Assembly (NCBI RefSeq): GCF_050624435.1
Contig: NC_134531.1
Coordinates: 252,416,812 to 252,480,811 of the forward strand
DNA: 64,000 nucleotides
Direction: 5' to 3'
Source of the DNA: Tenrec ecaudatus
Taxonomy: Eukaryota; Chordata; Mammalia; Afrosoricida; Tenrecidae
In this document: positions 10,975 through 21,430 of the stretch, in pieces
Position numbering within the stretch: position 1 is the stretch's first letter
Layout: every line of letters starts with the position of its first letter
Made by a program: the position numbers and the translations under genes
Notes under the pieces: model-generated
The model's input: only the letters and a program-made list of their open reading frames with translations
Database searches by the model: none
What the model was told of the DNA's origin: nothing

Positions 10975-11910
10975 TCAGATTGATATGCTTTCTCTTCTTA
11001 ATTTTTTCATAACACTTATTATTTCCTTATTTCTTAGACTATAGATAAAAGGGTTTAATAAAGGGATTACTAGAGTATAAAATATAGCAATTAAAATATA
11101 TTTATCCCCTTCTGTACCTGAACTTAGCCCAATGTACATGATGAGAAGAGAGCCATAGAATATTGAGATAGAGAGAAAGTGAGATGCACAAGTAGATAAG
11201 GCCTTAACTCTTCCCTTTTTGGATTTCATTTGGAAAATGGTGTAAAGTATGCAAAGATAAGAGATTAAGACTATGGTAATAGTGAAGATTTGAACTGATC
11301 CTGAAAATATAAGTACCATCAGTTCATTGAGATAAGGATCAATACAGGAGAGTCTGAATAATGGAAGAACATCACAAAAAAAGTGATTGATCTGATGAGA
11401 CCCACAGAAGGTTAACCTAAATAAAAACCCAACATGAATCATGGAATGCAGGTTCCCAGCTATATAGGCTCCTATGATCATCCGAATGCAGAGTTGCTTT
11501 GACATCATGGTGTGGTACTGCAGTGGTCTGCATATGGCCACATAGCGGTCATAGGCCATTCCTGCCAGGAGAAAGCAGTCTGTGGTTTCAGCAAAGCAGA
11601 AAAAATAAAACTGTGCCATGCATTCATAGAGAGAAATCATTCTGTCCTCGGAAAAGAAGTTCTGTAACATCTTTGGGGTGATGGCAGAGGAGCAGCAGGA
11701 ATCCATCAGAGCCAGATTGCCCAGGAAGATGTACATGGGTGTGTGCAGACGGCGCTCCATGGAAATCAACACCACCAATCCAAGATTGCCCACCATGGTG
11801 ATCAGATAGACAACAAAAAACACCACAAACAGCAGGGTCTTCAGATCTGGGCTATTGGTAAATCCTATGAGGATGAAGTCAGCTGTCAAGGAGTAGTTAA
11901 CCCCAGTCAT
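10975..11910 (-). CDS. OR5K: Olfactory receptor, OR5K-like
   Basis: Odorant-binding class A G-protein-coupled receptor, expected in the cilia of olfactory neurons and coupled to G-olf and cAMP. The 311-codon single open frame is full length for the family. Visible features are an N-glycosylation site N5-Y-S, the TM1 motif G41-N42, LHTPMY at 55-60 before TM2, the disulphide cysteine C97, [10 protein letters not shown] at 118-127 after TM3, extracellular-loop-2 cysteines C169, C179 and C189, KALSTCASH at 236-244 in TM6, and [12 protein letters not shown] at 283-294 in TM7. From memory, whole segments match human OR5K1 ([37 protein letters not shown]), and OR5H is clearly more distant. The ATG at 11,910 is chosen because the paralogue starts at the equivalent place and a splice-acceptor-like site lies just upstream. 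The locus fits an OR5K-type cluster. Function looks intact from sequence; ligand unknown. Confidence 0.93.
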   Translation of the reverse strand: MTGVNYSLTADFILIGFTNSPDLKTLLFVVFFVVYLITMVGNLGLVVLISMERRLHTPMYIFLGNLALMDSCCSSAITPKMLQNFFSEDRMISLYECMAQFYFFCFAETTDCFLLAGMAYDRYVAICRPLQYHTMMSKQLCIRMIIGAYIAGNLHSMIHVGFLFRLTFCGSHQINHFFCDVLPLFRLSCIDPYLNELMVLIFSGSVQIFTITIVLISYLCILYTIFQMKSKKGRVKALSTCASHFLSISIFYGSLLIMYIGLSSGTEGDKYILIAIFYTLVIPLLNPFIYSLRNKEIISVMKKLRRESISI

Positions 11911-11918
11911 GTCTTCTT

Positions 11919-11945
11919 TCTGTTAAAATTCATATTTTGGAGAAA
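11919..11945 (-). promoter_or_regulatory. Probable 3' splice site before the OR ATG
   Basis: On the minus strand a pyrimidine-containing stretch ends in TTTTAACAG, with the AG at 11,920-11,921, nine bases before the start codon. Mammalian olfactory receptor genes usually have a non-coding 5' exon spliced just upstream of the ATG. The paralogue at 55,498-55,499 keeps the same CAG at a similar distance, which supports use. The upstream exon and promoter were not found. Confidence 0.5.
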
Positions 11946-13654
11946 AAGATTATAATGTAGAATATACACATAATTTTTCCTTCTAATTTTTCTAGGACAA
12001 CAGGTGCAGCACCACTTCTTCAAGTTTCCCGCGCTATCTTAAAAGACAGGGACACAGGCTTCCAGAAGATATCTGTTTTCCTAAAGTATCACCTTACATG
12101 ACCTCAAGTGGTAAAGCTTAAGATCACATGTATACGTTGATAATTCCCGGTAAATGTTTTAATGAAAAATTTGCACTTATAAATCCTTATGGGCAGAATG
12201 GATAACTGGAAACTGCTGTTGATTCAGTGTTTTTCAGTATTTCAGTGTCAGTTCTTGTAATAATCATGCTTAAAGTATATTTAATATCTGTTTTCTTATA
12301 TATAGATTTTTTTCCACTGAGAAAATTTATTACATACGCTCACAGTTGAGCAGATATTTAAAATTTGCTAAATTATACTTTAGAAAGTTCACAAAGGTCA
12401 CTACATGTTTACACGAAGCCTCTTTGAAGAAAATTGCATTTGAAAACTAGGAAACTAAATACGTACTGATTTCCTTACTATGCTTTATTAACTCATTGTA
12501 TTCTAGAGAAAATTTTTCTGAGCCTACATGTGACTATAATGTTATTGTCTCCTTCCGAATACATCCTGTTTCTAGTCACAAGGGTCTCCTGTTGTTCTAG
12601 TCTAAAGTTTGCCGACCAAACTCTAATAACTATGGTTAACTGATGAGATTTGATAGCCTTTCATGATGTAGCCTCTATAGTTTGCACTGTAGAGACCACT
12701 ACTCTGTATCAGATAGGTGCTCCCTATTGTTCAATTACTTATTTAAGGTCAAATTCTCCTGATCATTTCCAGGTCAATTCACCTGTATTGGAATTCAGTG
12801 ACTACTACTTCATAATGCTGCCAGAAGAAAAGTTCTGTTGCCAAAAATATTTCAATATTAGTTTTCTCTAAGATAAATCCAAATTCTTTAAAATGACATT
12901 TGTGGTTGCCTGAACCCCCATCCACACTTATCTTTTTCACCATAGTCACCACTCATAACTTGTTCTCTCTGTGTTCACCCATTATTCAACTCCCTCATTC
13001 CCCGTTCCAGGGCCAAGCTCATTTCCGTGTACACAGACTCTCCCCATGTCACTATTTCTTATAAATAATTAATCCAAATATACATATTTACATTTGACCA
13101 AATATCTATCAGCTTTAATTAAGGCATAATTTATATATAATGCTACTTAATAAAGTTTTAACTAAATAGTCCAGTTCACATAGACCTCCATTTTCTGAGC
13201 CTGTAAGTATATATGTTGTATACTTAATGTAATCTAGAATTTGTCTTGTTTAATTTGCATTGATTTTTTTATATGTATACCAATTTCTTTATTACATTGC
13301 AAGCATTTTGAGATGAACTGTGGCTTATACTTCTGGGAAAGCAGCTGTAACATTTTATGGTACAGGGACAGAATTTGTTCAAACCATTGGTCTTTATCAC
13401 CTGGGACAAGTGATTTCTTTTCATGATCATCCAGTGATACCAATGGTAATCTTTGACCTTTGAAAATTGAAATTATTTACTTTAAAGAAGAGTCAACAAA
13501 GGAAAATATTGAAAACTATTTGAAAAAAGGGTGTCTTTGTATTATTTTAATTAACTTCGTTTTCATTGCGGTAAAAACACATGTCATATAACATTTGCCA
13601 ATTCAAGATTTTTCAGGTAAACAATTTAGTGAAATTATTATATCCACCAAGGAA
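11946..13654. other. 5' flank of the OR gene, mostly unassigned
   Basis: The first 250 bases or so (11,946-12,200) are recognisably related to 55,520-55,770 upstream of the pseudogene, for example GGACAACA followed by a pyrimidine-rich stretch. Beyond that nothing is recognised, except a weak L2/MIR-like stretch near 13,270-13,380 (CAAGCATTTTGAG...ACTGTG...), which has a similar counterpart at about 51,590-51,670. Confidence 0.4.
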
Positions 13655-13800
13655 CCCTAGTTGCATTCTTTGGTTAAGTATTGGATTGCTAACCACAAGG
13701 TTGGAAGTTCAAATCCACAAACTGGAGGAAGATGAGGCTGCTCTTGTAAAGATTTATAAAACCTTGGAAACCCCATATGGGTCGGAATAAACTAAAAGTC
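13655..13800 (-). mobile_element. AfroSINE fragment
   Basis: Reverse-oriented partial AfroSINE with TTGGATTGCTAACCACAAGG and GTTCAAATCCAC (complement of the B-box-side region), ending with CATATGGGTCGGAATAAACT. It is diverged and inactive. Confidence 0.75.
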
Positions 13801-14926
13801 TGCAGAATAAATCAATCATTTTGTGCAAAATTATCTACTCTATTTGTTTGCTTGAAAAGGATAAGATTTTCTGAATTAGATTACAATAGTTCATTAGTTA
13901 AAAGATTAAAGTAAGTTTGCCTTTATACTTTAGTTTCTAGCCCTTTGAAAAAGAGGAGCACTTTTGAGGAATTTTCAGAACAAATTTTATTTGGTATTAA
14001 AAGATTATTTCTCTTATTATCTAGTGGTAGCAGTAGGCTATCTCAACTGAAGATGCTAATCATGTAAACTCTATAGTCAAAGGAACTTATTTTCCACAAT
14101 ATTGAAATTAACTTATGAAAATATAAAAATGAAGACAAAAGCTAAATATTTAGTTTACTTTAAAATATTAAACAATAAGCCATTAAATTATTCAGCTAAA
14201 TTAGAAATACTTTAAATACACATATTTGAATTACTTAATGGAATCGTTGTGTGCTCTCAAATGTATATTTTTAAAATCCACCTTGTAATAAGAAAAAGCC
14301 AAACTAAATGACAGTATTCTGTCCCATCCTAGCTTCCATAGGCCTCAAGGTAGACAAAAGCTAGAAAAATAACCACTGAGCTGAACTCTAATATTAATGG
14401 AAATAACAGTAAATAATTTTGGATATCAATATTAAAAGTACATTAGGATCTATCCCCTTACCTGTTTTTTTTTAAAATAGGACTAATAAGCAGCTTGTTA
14501 CTTGCCTTATAATGTTAGGACTAGTAGAATTTCTCAGTATAAATCTTAGATTTAAAACTTTTGGGATTAAAGAACGAAAGTCTTGGAGACTGGTAATAGG
14601 TCAGTGATTATAACTGCAGAGCAAATTTCATTTTGCATCCAATTCTAAAGGGATTTTCTTGAAATTACATCAGTGTATTTCAGCGGGGAGATTCAGCCTT
14701 CCAAACACAGAAACCACGTGGCAGTAATTAAAGATGCTCGGTAGGTCATTGACGTTAAAGCAAATGACCCTCACTAAAGTTTGTAACAATCATTTTGCTG
14801 ATTCTCGCATAGCTCATCTACTTTTAAAACCCTTGTCATCATTTTTGTTTGTTTTGTCATCATTTTTTACATATAATGTAAAATGAGCAGAGAAAAGTTT
14901 CAGACTGCTTTGACCCCTCCTTAGAG
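13801..14926. other. Unassigned AT-rich sequence
   Basis: No gene or repeat recognised. Open frames are short and A/T driven. Confidence 0.45.
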
Positions 14927-15406
14927 CAGTGGTTCTCAACCTGTGGGTCGCGACCCCTTTGGGGGTCAAAAGACTGTTTTACAGGGGTCGCTTAAGAGCA
15001 TCAGAAAACACATATTTCCAATGGTCTTAGGAATCGAGACACCGCTCTATCTGTCTCCAGGTGGGTCTGCTCACATGCAGATACGCCCACAGATGAGTAC
15101 CCTGCGTGAAGACTGATATCCATGCTACACCATGCTTCAAGGCAACATTTCATTTATTTCTCTTTAGAAATAAATATGTCCAAATATACAATTACATATT
15201 TTTGTGATGAATCACTATGCTTTAATTATGTTCAATTTGTAACAATGAAAATACATCCTGCTTATCAGATATTTACATTATGACTCATAACATTAGCAAA
15301 ATTAGAGTTATGAAATAGCAATGAAAATAACTTTATGGTAGGGGGTCACCACAACAGGAGGAACTGTGTTAAAGGGTCGCAGCATGAGGTAGGTTGAGGA
15401 GGTGGT
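14927..15406 (-). mobile_element. Longer SPIN-like hAT element
   Basis: Starts with CAGTGGTTCTCAACCTGTGG, then GGTCGCGACCCCTTTGGGGG, the same terminal segment as the right end of the 4,907-5,119 copy, so it is inverted relative to it. It ends near 15,406 with a decayed match to the other end (GGGTCGC, then AGGTTGAGG). At about 480 bp it is twice as long as the first copy and carries some 250 bp of internal sequence (about 15,035-15,290) absent from it. No transposase frame is present, so it is a non-autonomous variant. Confidence 0.75.
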
Positions 15407-15594
15407 TTATGAAAATTAATTTTGGTTTGGTGAAAAAAGGTATGGTGAGTTCAGCTAGGGTTTTGGATTTCTTCACACTTTGGAATGAATGAGTTTCTAT
15501 GTCCTTCAAACCCTCACGAGAAAGCGTTGATGTTACTATCTAGACACATTGAACTAGGGAATTTACTTCCTCTTTTCTGTTCACCCTCCCTTCT

Positions 15595-15668
15595 ATCAGG
15601 TCAATTCTGATCTACACAACCCTACAAAAAGCTAGAACTGATTCTAAGGTTTCTGAGACCGAAACGCT
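15595..15668 (+). mobile_element. AfroSINE fragment
   Basis: A short piece of the AfroSINE body (GGTCAATTCTGATC..., CTAGAACTGATTCTAAGG) ending where the L1 3' end begins. It was probably interrupted by that L1. Confidence 0.5.
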
Positions 15669-15679
15669 TTTCTGTTTGT

Positions 15680-16778
15680 TTGTTTTTATTGGGGGCTCTT
15701 ACAGCTCTTATCACAATCCATATATATCCATTGTGTCAAACACATCTGTACATATGTTGTCATATTTTTCAAAAAATTTTCTTTGTACTTGAGCCCCTGG
15801 CATCAACTCCTCATTTTCACCCCCATCCTATCCCGGTTCCACTTGATAATCTATAATTTTTTTTTTCTTGTCTTACACCGACCACTGTCTCATTTCACTT
15901 ACTTTTCTGCTGTTCATCCCTCTGGGGTTGGGGCCATATGTCAATCATTGGGATAGGTTTTCCCTTACCCACCCACCACCCCCCATCTCCTACCTTTACT
16001 CTCCTAGTATCACTGCTCCCTTATTGTTCCTGAGGGATTTATCCACTCTGGATTCCCTGTGTTGTGAGCTCTTATCTGTATCAGTATACATGTTCTGGTC
16101 TAGCCAGATTTATAAGATAAAATTGGGATCATGGTGGTGTGTGTGGGGTGGGGGGCGAGGGAGAGGATTAGAGAACTAGAAGAAAGTTATGTGTTTCCTT
16201 AGTGCTATACTGCACCTTGAGTGGCTCATCTCTTTCTTGTGGCTCTTCTGACAGCGGGTATTCAATTGACTACTGATGGACTTTTGGTCTCGACTCTGCC
16301 CTCCCCCTCATTCCCATTGATATGATTTTTGATTGTTTTGTTTTGTGTCTTTAACACCTGTGCCCTTCAACACCTCATGATCATACAGGCTGGTGTGCTT
16401 CCATGTGGGCTTTGCTGCTTCTTAGCTACATGGCTGCTTGCTTATCCTCAAGCCTGTAAGACCCCAGATGCAATATCATTTGATAGTTTGGCACCATCAG
16501 CATTCGTCACCACTTTTGCTTATGCATCCATTTTGTCTTCAGTGATTGTGTCAGGGGAGGTGAACATCACAGAGTTCCATGTTAGTAGAGAAATTGGTCT
16601 TGTGTTGAGGGAGTCCTTGAGTAGAGGCCCAATGTCCATCTGCTACTGTAATACTTCATAAATAAATATACATACATAGATCTATACCCCTGTCCTTGTA
16701 TAGAACTGTATTTACATATATGCATGCCTCTATTTAGACCTCTATAAATGTCCTCTGCTTCCAAGTTCTTTCCTCTAT
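15680..16778 (-). mobile_element. L1 3' UTR fragment
   Basis: Antisense L1 3' end of the CCCCTAATAAAATG family, starting with TTTTTATTGGGGGCTCTTAC and running about 1.1 kb to a pyrimidine-rich stretch. Open frames of 103 and 110 codons inside it (15,868-16,179 and 16,329-16,661) are antisense 3' UTR and not genes. Its 5' limit abuts another L1 tail. Confidence 0.85.
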
Positions 16779-17125
16779 TTCTTTTTTTTTAAACCTGTTT
16801 TATTGGCATTTAATCCACATATCATGCAATTCCATAGTCAGTTATATAAGAAAGTTGTACGATCATCACCACAATCAATTTCGGAACACTTTCTTCTTTC
16901 TTTTACTCATTGTTATTAGCTCTCCATTTCCCAGCGCCCTCCCTTCCATACACCAGACTCATTAAGCCAGTTACTGTCTCTGTAGATTTACATGTTCGGA
17001 TTCTGATATAAATAAATACAAAACAACAACACCAACAAAAACAAACTAGCAAAAGGTAAGTCAAATGTAGAAAAACTTCAGTTAAAGAGGACACAGAAAA
17101 TATTAAAAGCTAGAACAAATTTTAG
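16779..17125 (-). mobile_element. L1 3' end of the older family
   Basis: Begins with a T8 run (complement of a poly-A tail) and then TTTTATTGGCATTTAATCC, the conserved antisense start of L1MA/MB-like 3' UTRs. It includes CCAGTTACTGTCTCTGTAGA, a phrase also seen in the copies at 29.5 and 63.6 kb. It is 5'-truncated. Confidence 0.75.
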
Positions 17126-17149
17126 CGTGCCTATGAATATGAAGCCTCA

Positions 17150-17235
17150 TATTTTACAGACTGGTGCTTTTGAACTGCTGACCTTGCAATTAGCAGTCCA
17201 ATGCTTAACCACTATAACACCAAGGATCCTTCTGT
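17150..17235 (+). mobile_element. AfroSINE 3' half
   Basis: The 3' part of an AfroSINE: TGGTGCTTTTGAACTGCTGA, then CTTGCAATTAGCAGTCCAAT and CTTAACCACTATAACACCAA. The 5' half is missing. Confidence 0.75.
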
Positions 17236-17780
17236 TCACCCCAGGCTTATTCTTCCTCTTTTGTCTTCAATATGCAACTAATTACTCCTCAATATACTAT
17301 ATATATTTGTGGTACAAGTATAAATGATCAACCCTATTCTACCACCACATTAGCACATAGATTTAAGAAGGGAGGAAGTTTTCAAATTTGTTTATTATTA
17401 TTTTTCATGATCTTGAATACTATCAAACCCTTTTTAGTGCTCAATAAATATGTGTTGAAAAATGACAGAAACAATACTCCCATGCTGAAGAATATTTAAT
17501 GATCCTTCATTATTTTTCAAATGAAATCAATTTTTCACGTTTTGTTATTTCAAATACTCCACGTCTCCCTTTGTCTCCCTTCCCCTTGTTTTCTTCCTCT
17601 CCGTTCAGGGTTCTTGGCCATGGACATCACCTCATTGGTCTTTGCATTCAGTTCAAACTCAACTTAATGAACTTGCTCATGATGTTTCCTTAACTTCTTC
17701 TTTGTCTTTCCGCTCCATTCTCCTCATCAGTGAGTTCAATTTGATTTCCTCCAGAGGACTTGTTTGGTTCCTAGGCATAC
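17236..17780. other. Unassigned sequence
   Basis: AT-rich at first, pyrimidine-rich from about 17,560. No gene or repeat end was recognised. Confidence 0.4.
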
Positions 17781-18330
17781 AGCCTAATATGCAACAAACA
17801 AAACACTGCACTGTCTTGAGCCATCCTCACAATTGCCTATGTTTGCTTGCATTGTTGCAGCCGCTGCCAATTCATCTTGTCAAAGGCCTTCCTCTTTTGT
17901 GCTGACCCTCTATATTACCCAGTATGCTATCCTTCGCCGGTGACTGGTCTCTCTGACATGTACCAAGTAAGTGAGATTAAGTCTCACCATCCTTGCCTTT
18001 AAAACCACTCTGGCTGTACTTCTTCCAAAACAGATCTTCTTGTTTGTTCTTGTGGCAGTCTGTTGTACTTTCAATATGATTAGCCAAAGCCACAAATCAA
18101 ATGTACTGATTCTCCTTCAGTCTTCTATATTCAATGTCCAAGTTTTACATGCATATGGGGTACCTGAAAATACCATGAATTGGGTGAGGGCTCCTTAGTC
18201 CTCTATGTGACAGCCTTGCTCTTCAACACTTTAAAGAGTTCTTGTGTGTTGCTACCCCAAGGGTCTTAACATCTGATAGTCATTGGACGTTGGTTTGCAT
18301 CTCTCGCCTTGAGGGTGCACCATGAATGGT
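17781..18330 (-). mobile_element. RTE-type LINE 3' fragment
   Basis: Antisense of the RTE 3' region, with the sequential landmarks GTTGCAGCCGCTGCCAATTC, CTTCCTCTTTTGTGCTGACC, TACTTCTTCCAAAACAGATC and TTCAACACTTTAAAGAG. It covers only the 3' part of the element downstream of the catalytic core, and it is decayed. Confidence 0.75.
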
Positions 18331-18839
18331 GACCTTACACTTAAACACACTTACTTTCTTACCTGTAGTTCTCAAATACACTTACACTTCTTATTTTCAT
18401 GTCCTCCTTGCTTTATTATGACATGTACTAACCTGGTAAGTACGGTCCTTCTACCTACCATTATTGTTTGTATAAGTCGTGTGAAGGCACTTAAGAGTTT
18501 AAACTGTAAAAATCAACAATTAATGTATTATGGCTGATATCTGGTCTAAATTAGTATAATTTCCTTGTCAGAACAGTATTTAAATTCTATACCATAGGCT
18601 AAATTAATGACACAATCAATAGAATCACCTTACACCCCAAGGGGATGATTGATCACATATTTTCACATAAAACTACAATGATATCTTGAAGGTGAACCAG
18701 AGATGTATACAAACCATAGATACATTACTTTTCATATTTGGGCCTTTCACTTAATTCTACCCCCAACCTAAGAACAGTGATTATATATGACATGCCCCTG
18801 CTTAATACTCATCCTCATGAAGAGATTACTAAAAATGTA
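18331..18839. other. Unassigned sequence
   Basis: No recognised gene or repeat. Confidence 0.4.
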
Positions 18840-19702
18840 GGTGCTATAACAAGGTGTGGTTAAGAAATTAGATAATGTCCAACTATCTAAAAAACAGCAT
18901 CTTGGGTCTTAAAATCTTATTTTCAACCAGCCATTTAAGTGAGGCATCAACTAAGTCCACATCAAAGTAGCACACCAGCTTGTATGACTCAAAGATTATA
19001 AATGATAAAATCCAAATCCAAATGAAGGAATGGTATCAGTTTACAGAAGGCATTGGATGAGAGTGGAAACCCCAAATCCACTTGTAATGTCCACACATGG
19101 TCTGAGTCCCCAGTGATCCTCTCTGACCATGGTAGTGTGGTGAGTCATCAGAGAGAGCATTGTAACGTTTATTATAGCAAAGGCTGTTGGTTAGAATGTA
19201 GTAACTTACCATTTGGTCTCCTTTTGACCCATTCTTAAATTGTTTCAGGTTAAAAAAAAAGTGAGGTGGAAAGACATGTTGATTATGCCCTTGGTGAGTT
19301 ACCCTTGACCACAGACCAGAGATGTCAGTATCCCTGCTGCCATGCCAAATGCATTGGAAAGTGGATTGTTGCCAATTCAGTAAGGTTAAAACTTGCCACC
19401 TTATCATTTGGCTGACCATTTCAAATTTGCTATTATTTTAAAATATTTTCTGGTTTCTTTTCGATTGAGTTTTTTTTCTGTTTTACATAAGTTTGTTATT
19501 TTGTTAGTGTCTTGCTTTTTAAATGCCCACCTATACATAAAATCCTGGAGAGGTAAATCTGTAGAGAAGGTAATTGGCTTAATGGTTCCTTGAGGTATGA
19601 CAGGGGAGGTGGGGGAATTAGGAAACTAATAACAATGAGTATAAGACAGAAGAAAATGCTCTAAAATTGATTGTGCTGATGATTGTACACTTCTTATTCT
19701 TT
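18840..19702 (+). mobile_element. L1 3' UTR fragment, older family
   Basis: Sense-oriented L1 3' UTR with the same landmark order as 42,740-43,185 plus 44,580-44,895: AAGGTGTGGTTAAGAAA, a TTTTCAACCAGCC-like phrase, CATTGGAAAGTGGATTG, then CCTGGAGAGGTAAATCTG and the tail-side GATTGTGCTGATGATTGTAC. It includes a T-rich middle. The 127-codon antisense frame at 19,036-19,419 is incidental. Confidence 0.65.
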
Positions 19703-20715
19703 CCCCCCTAAATTTATTGGCAAAATAACTTACATATCATGTTCATTCAATCATATCATGCAGAATTGTACAATCAGTCCCACATCAATTTTAGAAAAAG
19801 CCCCACCACCATAGATAAAGTAACTTTAAGAAGATTTATGCACTCACAACCCATACCTGTGCTCCCTCCCCTTCCTGTTTTCATCAGTTACTCCCGAAAT
19901 CCCATTTCCCTCCCTATCCCCCTTCCACCATGTTCCCTACATACCCTTGTATCTTTTATTATAATTATGCAGCCACTCCTCGTGTGCTTCACAGCTGGGA
20001 GACTGAAAAGTATCCAAAACAAAATTGCATCAAGGTGGCAATGTGAAAACCTAACAGTACACAGAGGAAAATGCCAACAGTGTGTAAGAAGGAAAAGACC
20101 ACCGACAATAATGAAAAGTCCAGGGAAGAAATTTCTGTCCTGGAACCGGCAAGAAATGCTTGCATTGGAACAAATTCAAGTAGCATCTATAGGGTGGTCA
20201 ACTAGGCAAGTGTCGAGTTGGACCCAGCATAATCATGAACACGATGCTCTCTGCCTTTAGTAAGGCTGATGGAGACTCTCGCACGTGACTAGAGTGGATG
20301 TGCCAGTGGCCCCTCTGACCAGAAACTCTGCAGATGGGTTGGGGCTCTCATCATCCCCCATAGCCCTCCACAAAGTGCTGTTCATAAGTTTGCTCTGAAG
20401 CTTTTCTCTTCAGTGTGTTTGAGATTTGTAATTGTTGTCTTTGGATCACACAATTGTTGTGCCTCTTCTCTGTGGACTTAACTGACTCTCACTCAGATGG
20501 CTGCTTATTTAAATAGAAGACATTAAGACCACAGATACTATTCCTATTGAAAGCCAGCACCCTCTGCTTTCTTCACCACACTTTGCTGTAGCACCCTTAT
20601 CTACAGGGATTGTTTCATGAAGGTGAGTATTGAGCAGGTCCATAATGTAAGAACTGATTTTTCTTAAGTGGGAGCTAGGATTTAGTGTGAACACCAAACC
20701 CATTCCTGGATCTGT
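19703..20715 (-). mobile_element. L1 3' UTR fragment, older family
   Basis: Antisense L1 3' end starting at AATTTATTGGCAAAATAAC and including ATCATGCAGAATTGTACAAT. From about 20,480 it matches 30,120-30,330 and 56,090-56,330 (CTCAGATGGCTGC, CCTCTGCTTTCTTCACC, GTGAGTATTGAG). The 173-codon frame at 19,739-20,260 lies in this non-coding repeat. Confidence 0.7.
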
Positions 20716-21280
20716 GTTTTGATTTTATTTATTTATGTTTCAATTAATTTGCTGTAATTTGGGAGCCAATACAAAGTCATTTAATTCCATAGTTAATCGT
20801 GTCAAACCTAGTTGCACACATTCTTGAATACTCATATATGTTTTCCCAAACATGCTTTTCCTTTCTGGACTTGCTGACATTATCTGTCTGTTGTCCCTCC
20901 ACCCCCACCCAATCACCCGCTTCCCCCAAACCCTTGTTTTCTTTTCTTTCTCTGTAGGTCCAACGTCCCTGGATTTTTTCCCCCAAAAATATTAAAGCAC
21001 ATAACACAGCTTCCAGAGGGTGAGGCCCAATGGTGATGCACCTCTGAGATACACTCTAATACAAATGAGCCTAAGCAGAATATAACAGGATGGCCACTGC
21101 AGGGTTACCAAGATAATGCATATCTTAATACTACGTGCCTGGTATTGTTGCACCAAGCACTTGTTTGTTCGCCAACCAGCAGTACACTGCTTTTGGTACA
21201 GCTGTCTTCTCCTGCCTCAGACACTGTGTTTTCCCATTAAATTCCTCAGGGTGCATATGTGTCTGTGGTAGAGTCCAGTT

Positions 21281-21430
21281 CCCCCATTGGAGTCCCCATT
21301 TGGGGTTTCAGTGATGCAGCATCTGGAGCATTCATGTACCTCAACGGTCAGGATTCACCCAGTGGAGTCCCCATTTGGGGTTTCACTGATGCAGTATCTG
21401 GAGCATGCATGTACCTCAAAGGTCAGGATT
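21281..21430. repeat. 75-bp tandem duplication in L1 3' UTR
   Basis: Two adjacent 75-bp units, 21,281-21,355 and 21,356-21,430, share GGAGTCCCCATTTGGGGTTT and GTACCTCAA..GGTCAGGATT with only a few differences. They lie in the presumed 3' UTR of L1 copy 1. The unit contains the short palindrome CCCCATTTGGGG. Confidence 0.9.

Noticed and set aside
19739-20260. 173-codon open frame
   Set aside because: It lies in antisense L1 3' UTR sequence and has no protein-family resemblance.
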